Positions 7,174-8,283 of a stretch of DNA of 8,283 bases are shown here, piece after piece (position 1 is the stretch's first letter; every line of letters begins with the position of its first letter). The translations under genes were made by a program, and so were the position numbers. Origin of the DNA: Actinomycetota bacterium (GTDB taxonomy: Bacteria > Cyanobacteriota > Vampirovibrionia > Obscuribacterales > Obscuribacteraceae); NCBI GenBank assembly GCA_903970355.1, contig CAJCIF010000413.1, forward strand, positions 1 to 8,283, read 5' to 3'. The notes below the pieces were generated by a model, which saw nothing but the letters and a program-made list of their open reading frames with translations, made no database searches and was not told the DNA's origin.

Positions 7174-7489
7174 CTCTCCTTGAAATAACACCACACAGAA
7201 AAAGCGTAGTACCGAGCGCAACCGTCATGTGGCGATTCAAATTCAGGTTGAATCCCACAACCGTTTTTCGCTTGCGATAGAAGAGCATTCCATGAAGAAA
7301 TAAACCTAGACCCAAGTTGATGCAATGAGTCGAAAGAATCATTATCTTCATAGACATCGGTATTGCCAACCACATGCTAAAGACAAAAATACCTAGAATT
7401 ATTTTGTTGCGACGACTCAATCTTTTTTCAAATGTAAGCAACCGATTCAGTTTTTTAACTAGCAGAGTTAACCCTTTAAAAGCATTCAT
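7163..7489 (-). CDS. Small hydrophobic membrane protein, unknown function
   Basis: 108 residues from ATG 7489; no family recognised. After a basic amphipathic N-terminus (residues 1-28, rich in Lys and Arg), hydrophobic segments occupy about 29-51, 57-70 and 89-103, giving two or three membrane helices with short basic loops (YRKRK at 71-75, SRR near the end). The start at 7489 is chosen because GGAG lies 9 nt upstream and it leaves 28 bp after the stop of the upstream gene; ATG 7504 and ATG 7537 are in the same frame, and the latter would overlap the upstream gene by 20 bp. It follows another membrane-anchored protein on the same strand, so the two are probably co-transcribed. The 3' end overlaps the convergent amidotransferase-like gene by 11 bp. 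Coding status rests on hydrophobic pattern and context. Confidence 0.6.
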   Translation of the reverse strand: MNAFKGLTLLVKKLNRLLTFEKRLSRRNKIILGIFVFSMWLAIPMSMKIMILSTHCINLGLGLFLHGMLFYRKRKTVVGFNLNLNRHMTVALGTTLFLCGVISRRVIL

Positions 7490-7498
7490 TGACTCATT

Positions 7499-7502
7499 CT
7501 CC
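7499..7502 (-). promoter_or_regulatory. Ribosome binding site deciding the start of the small membrane protein
   Basis: GGAG on the minus strand lies 9 nt before ATG 7489. The two longer in-frame starts at 7504 and 7537 have no comparable purine-rich site, so this favours the 108-residue form. Confidence 0.4.
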
Positions 7503-7517
7503 ATATTCAGTACTGCA

Positions 7518-8283
7518 CTAGCTAAAAAGATTGGCATCGCGCGCGGATGCGACGAACCAGTTCAAAATACCCGGTGTCATCAGGCCTAAGAGGATCGAAA
7601 AAACTCCAAATGCAATCAATTGACCTCTCTTAGAGTAAGATGGGCCTTTCTGTTCAGCGTTACCGGAAGCCTCCTGATTCCCCGTTAGAGCGAAGCAAAA
7701 TGAGGCTAAACCAGCGAGCACTCCCACTACCTCGACAAGGTTGGCGAATATATTTAACAAGGCTTCCATATTGGCCAGGTTATTGACGCGTACCTTTTCA
7801 TAACTGACAGTCACATCAGCAGCAGATTGACTACAACCGCTGCAGATTGCAGCACTCTTTTGGGTTACTACATGATTTGCTGTACCAATCTGTGAGCCTA
7901 AATTAGATGCATTTTTTCCGTTGTACTTTGTGCTCATTTCCTTCGCCCACAATGCAAGCACTTCTGGCTCTTCATGTTTAGAAATCGGTTCGGCATTTTG
8001 CGGAATGGTGGCAACAGACTTCATGGACACATGGTAGTCAAAACTGCCAGGATTCCATTTGGAAAATAGGTGACCCAGATCTGCAGCTAATGCACCAGTT
8101 GTTGGCACCATCTCGAACGGCCCAATTTCACCATAGCTTCTGAAAAACTCGGCGGTGTCTGTGTAGCTGTTTTGAATCGGGAAATCGTAAAAAGACGGGC
8201 GGGCCTCATATTGCCCCATGATGTATATTTCGCGATTGGACTCGGGCTGTGGTCCGTGAATCCATAAAACAGCACTACCCGGT
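7518..8283 (-). CDS. C-terminal part of a membrane-anchored protein, 5' end beyond the window (possible vWA/VIT-type family)
   Basis: The frame stays open to the right edge: before the Met at 8219 there are 21 further codons without a stop, reading PGSAVLWIHGPQPESNREIYI, which looks like genuine protein. The Met at 8219 has no obvious ribosome binding site, so I treat the gene as truncated by the window. Counting from that Met, residues 1-145 are a soluble region with a CSGC pair (Cys126, Cys129). Then come two TM helices at about 152-178 and 199-225, separated by a polar loop. From memory, LWIHGPQP followed by a Y-rich segment, a DLxxLFSKW motif and a YxLVTPxSGA-like stretch (here ANHVVTQKSAAI) resembles the region after the von Willebrand A domain in some cyanobacterial sorting-signal proteins. 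That is tentative. It precedes the small membrane gene by 28 bp, probably in one operon. Confidence 0.72.
   Translation of the reverse strand, partial: PGSAVLWIHGPQPESNREIYIMGQYEARPSFYDFPIQNSYTDTAEFFRSYGEIGPFEMVPTTGALAADLGHLFSKWNPGSFDYHVSMKSVATIPQNAEPISKHEEPEVLALWAKEMSTKYNGKNASNLGSQIGTANHVVTQKSAAICSGCSQSAADVTVSYEKVRVNNLANMEALLNIFANLVEVVGVLAGLASFCFALTGNQEASGNAEQKGPSYSKRGQLIAFGVFSILLGLMTPGILNWFVASARDANLFS

Noticed and set aside
1..8283. Search for CRISPR arrays, tRNAs, insertion-sequence ends, toxin-antitoxin or phage-defence modules
   Set aside because: No regularly spaced repeats, no tRNA-like cloverleaf, no transposase and no paired small genes of known defence type were seen by eye.

Overview
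The window holds seven protein-coding genes on alternating strands, with no RNA gene, insertion sequence, phage gene or CRISPR array that I can see. The gene style suggests an environmental bacterium of the Melainabacteria/Vampirovibrionia type (Obscuribacter-like). The main hint is a soluble Hanks-type Ser/Thr kinase with an unusual two-helix-repeat C-terminus, together with a multi-domain TPR membrane protein and moderate base composition. This assignment is inference from protein flavour only; no phylogenetic marker gene is present.

Layout from left to right. 1-122 is a short leader with a weak promoter candidate. 123-2237 (+) encodes a large membrane protein: N-terminal TPR-like helices, a Lys-rich linker, one TM helix, an ectodomain with a pseudopilin-like patch, and two C-terminal TM helices. 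2243-3847 (-) is the Ser/Thr kinase, convergent with gene 1 and only 5 bp from it. 3982-4728 (+) is a metallo-beta-lactamase-fold protein that lacks most of the first metal-binding motif. 4753-6273 (-) is a flavin-dependent Baeyer-Villiger-type monooxygenase very like mycobacterial EthA. 6436-7173 (+) is a stand-alone glutamine-amidotransferase-like protein related to the C-terminal half of CTP synthase, with altered catalytic residues. 7163-7489 (-) is a small hydrophobic protein. 7518-8283 (-) is the C-terminal part of a membrane-anchored protein whose 5' end lies beyond the right edge.

The first five genes alternate strands, so each probably has its own promoter. Intergenic distances are small: 5 bp, 134 bp, 24 bp, 162 bp and an 11-bp overlap. 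Only the last two minus-strand genes look co-transcribed. I see no single pathway joining the window. The closest thing to a theme is that the kinase tail resembles the N-terminal domains of type II secretion/type IV pilus ATPases, while the adjacent convergent membrane protein carries a patch resembling the major pseudopilin; that link is speculative. The monooxygenase, MBL protein and amidotransferase-like protein look like independent accessory enzymes.
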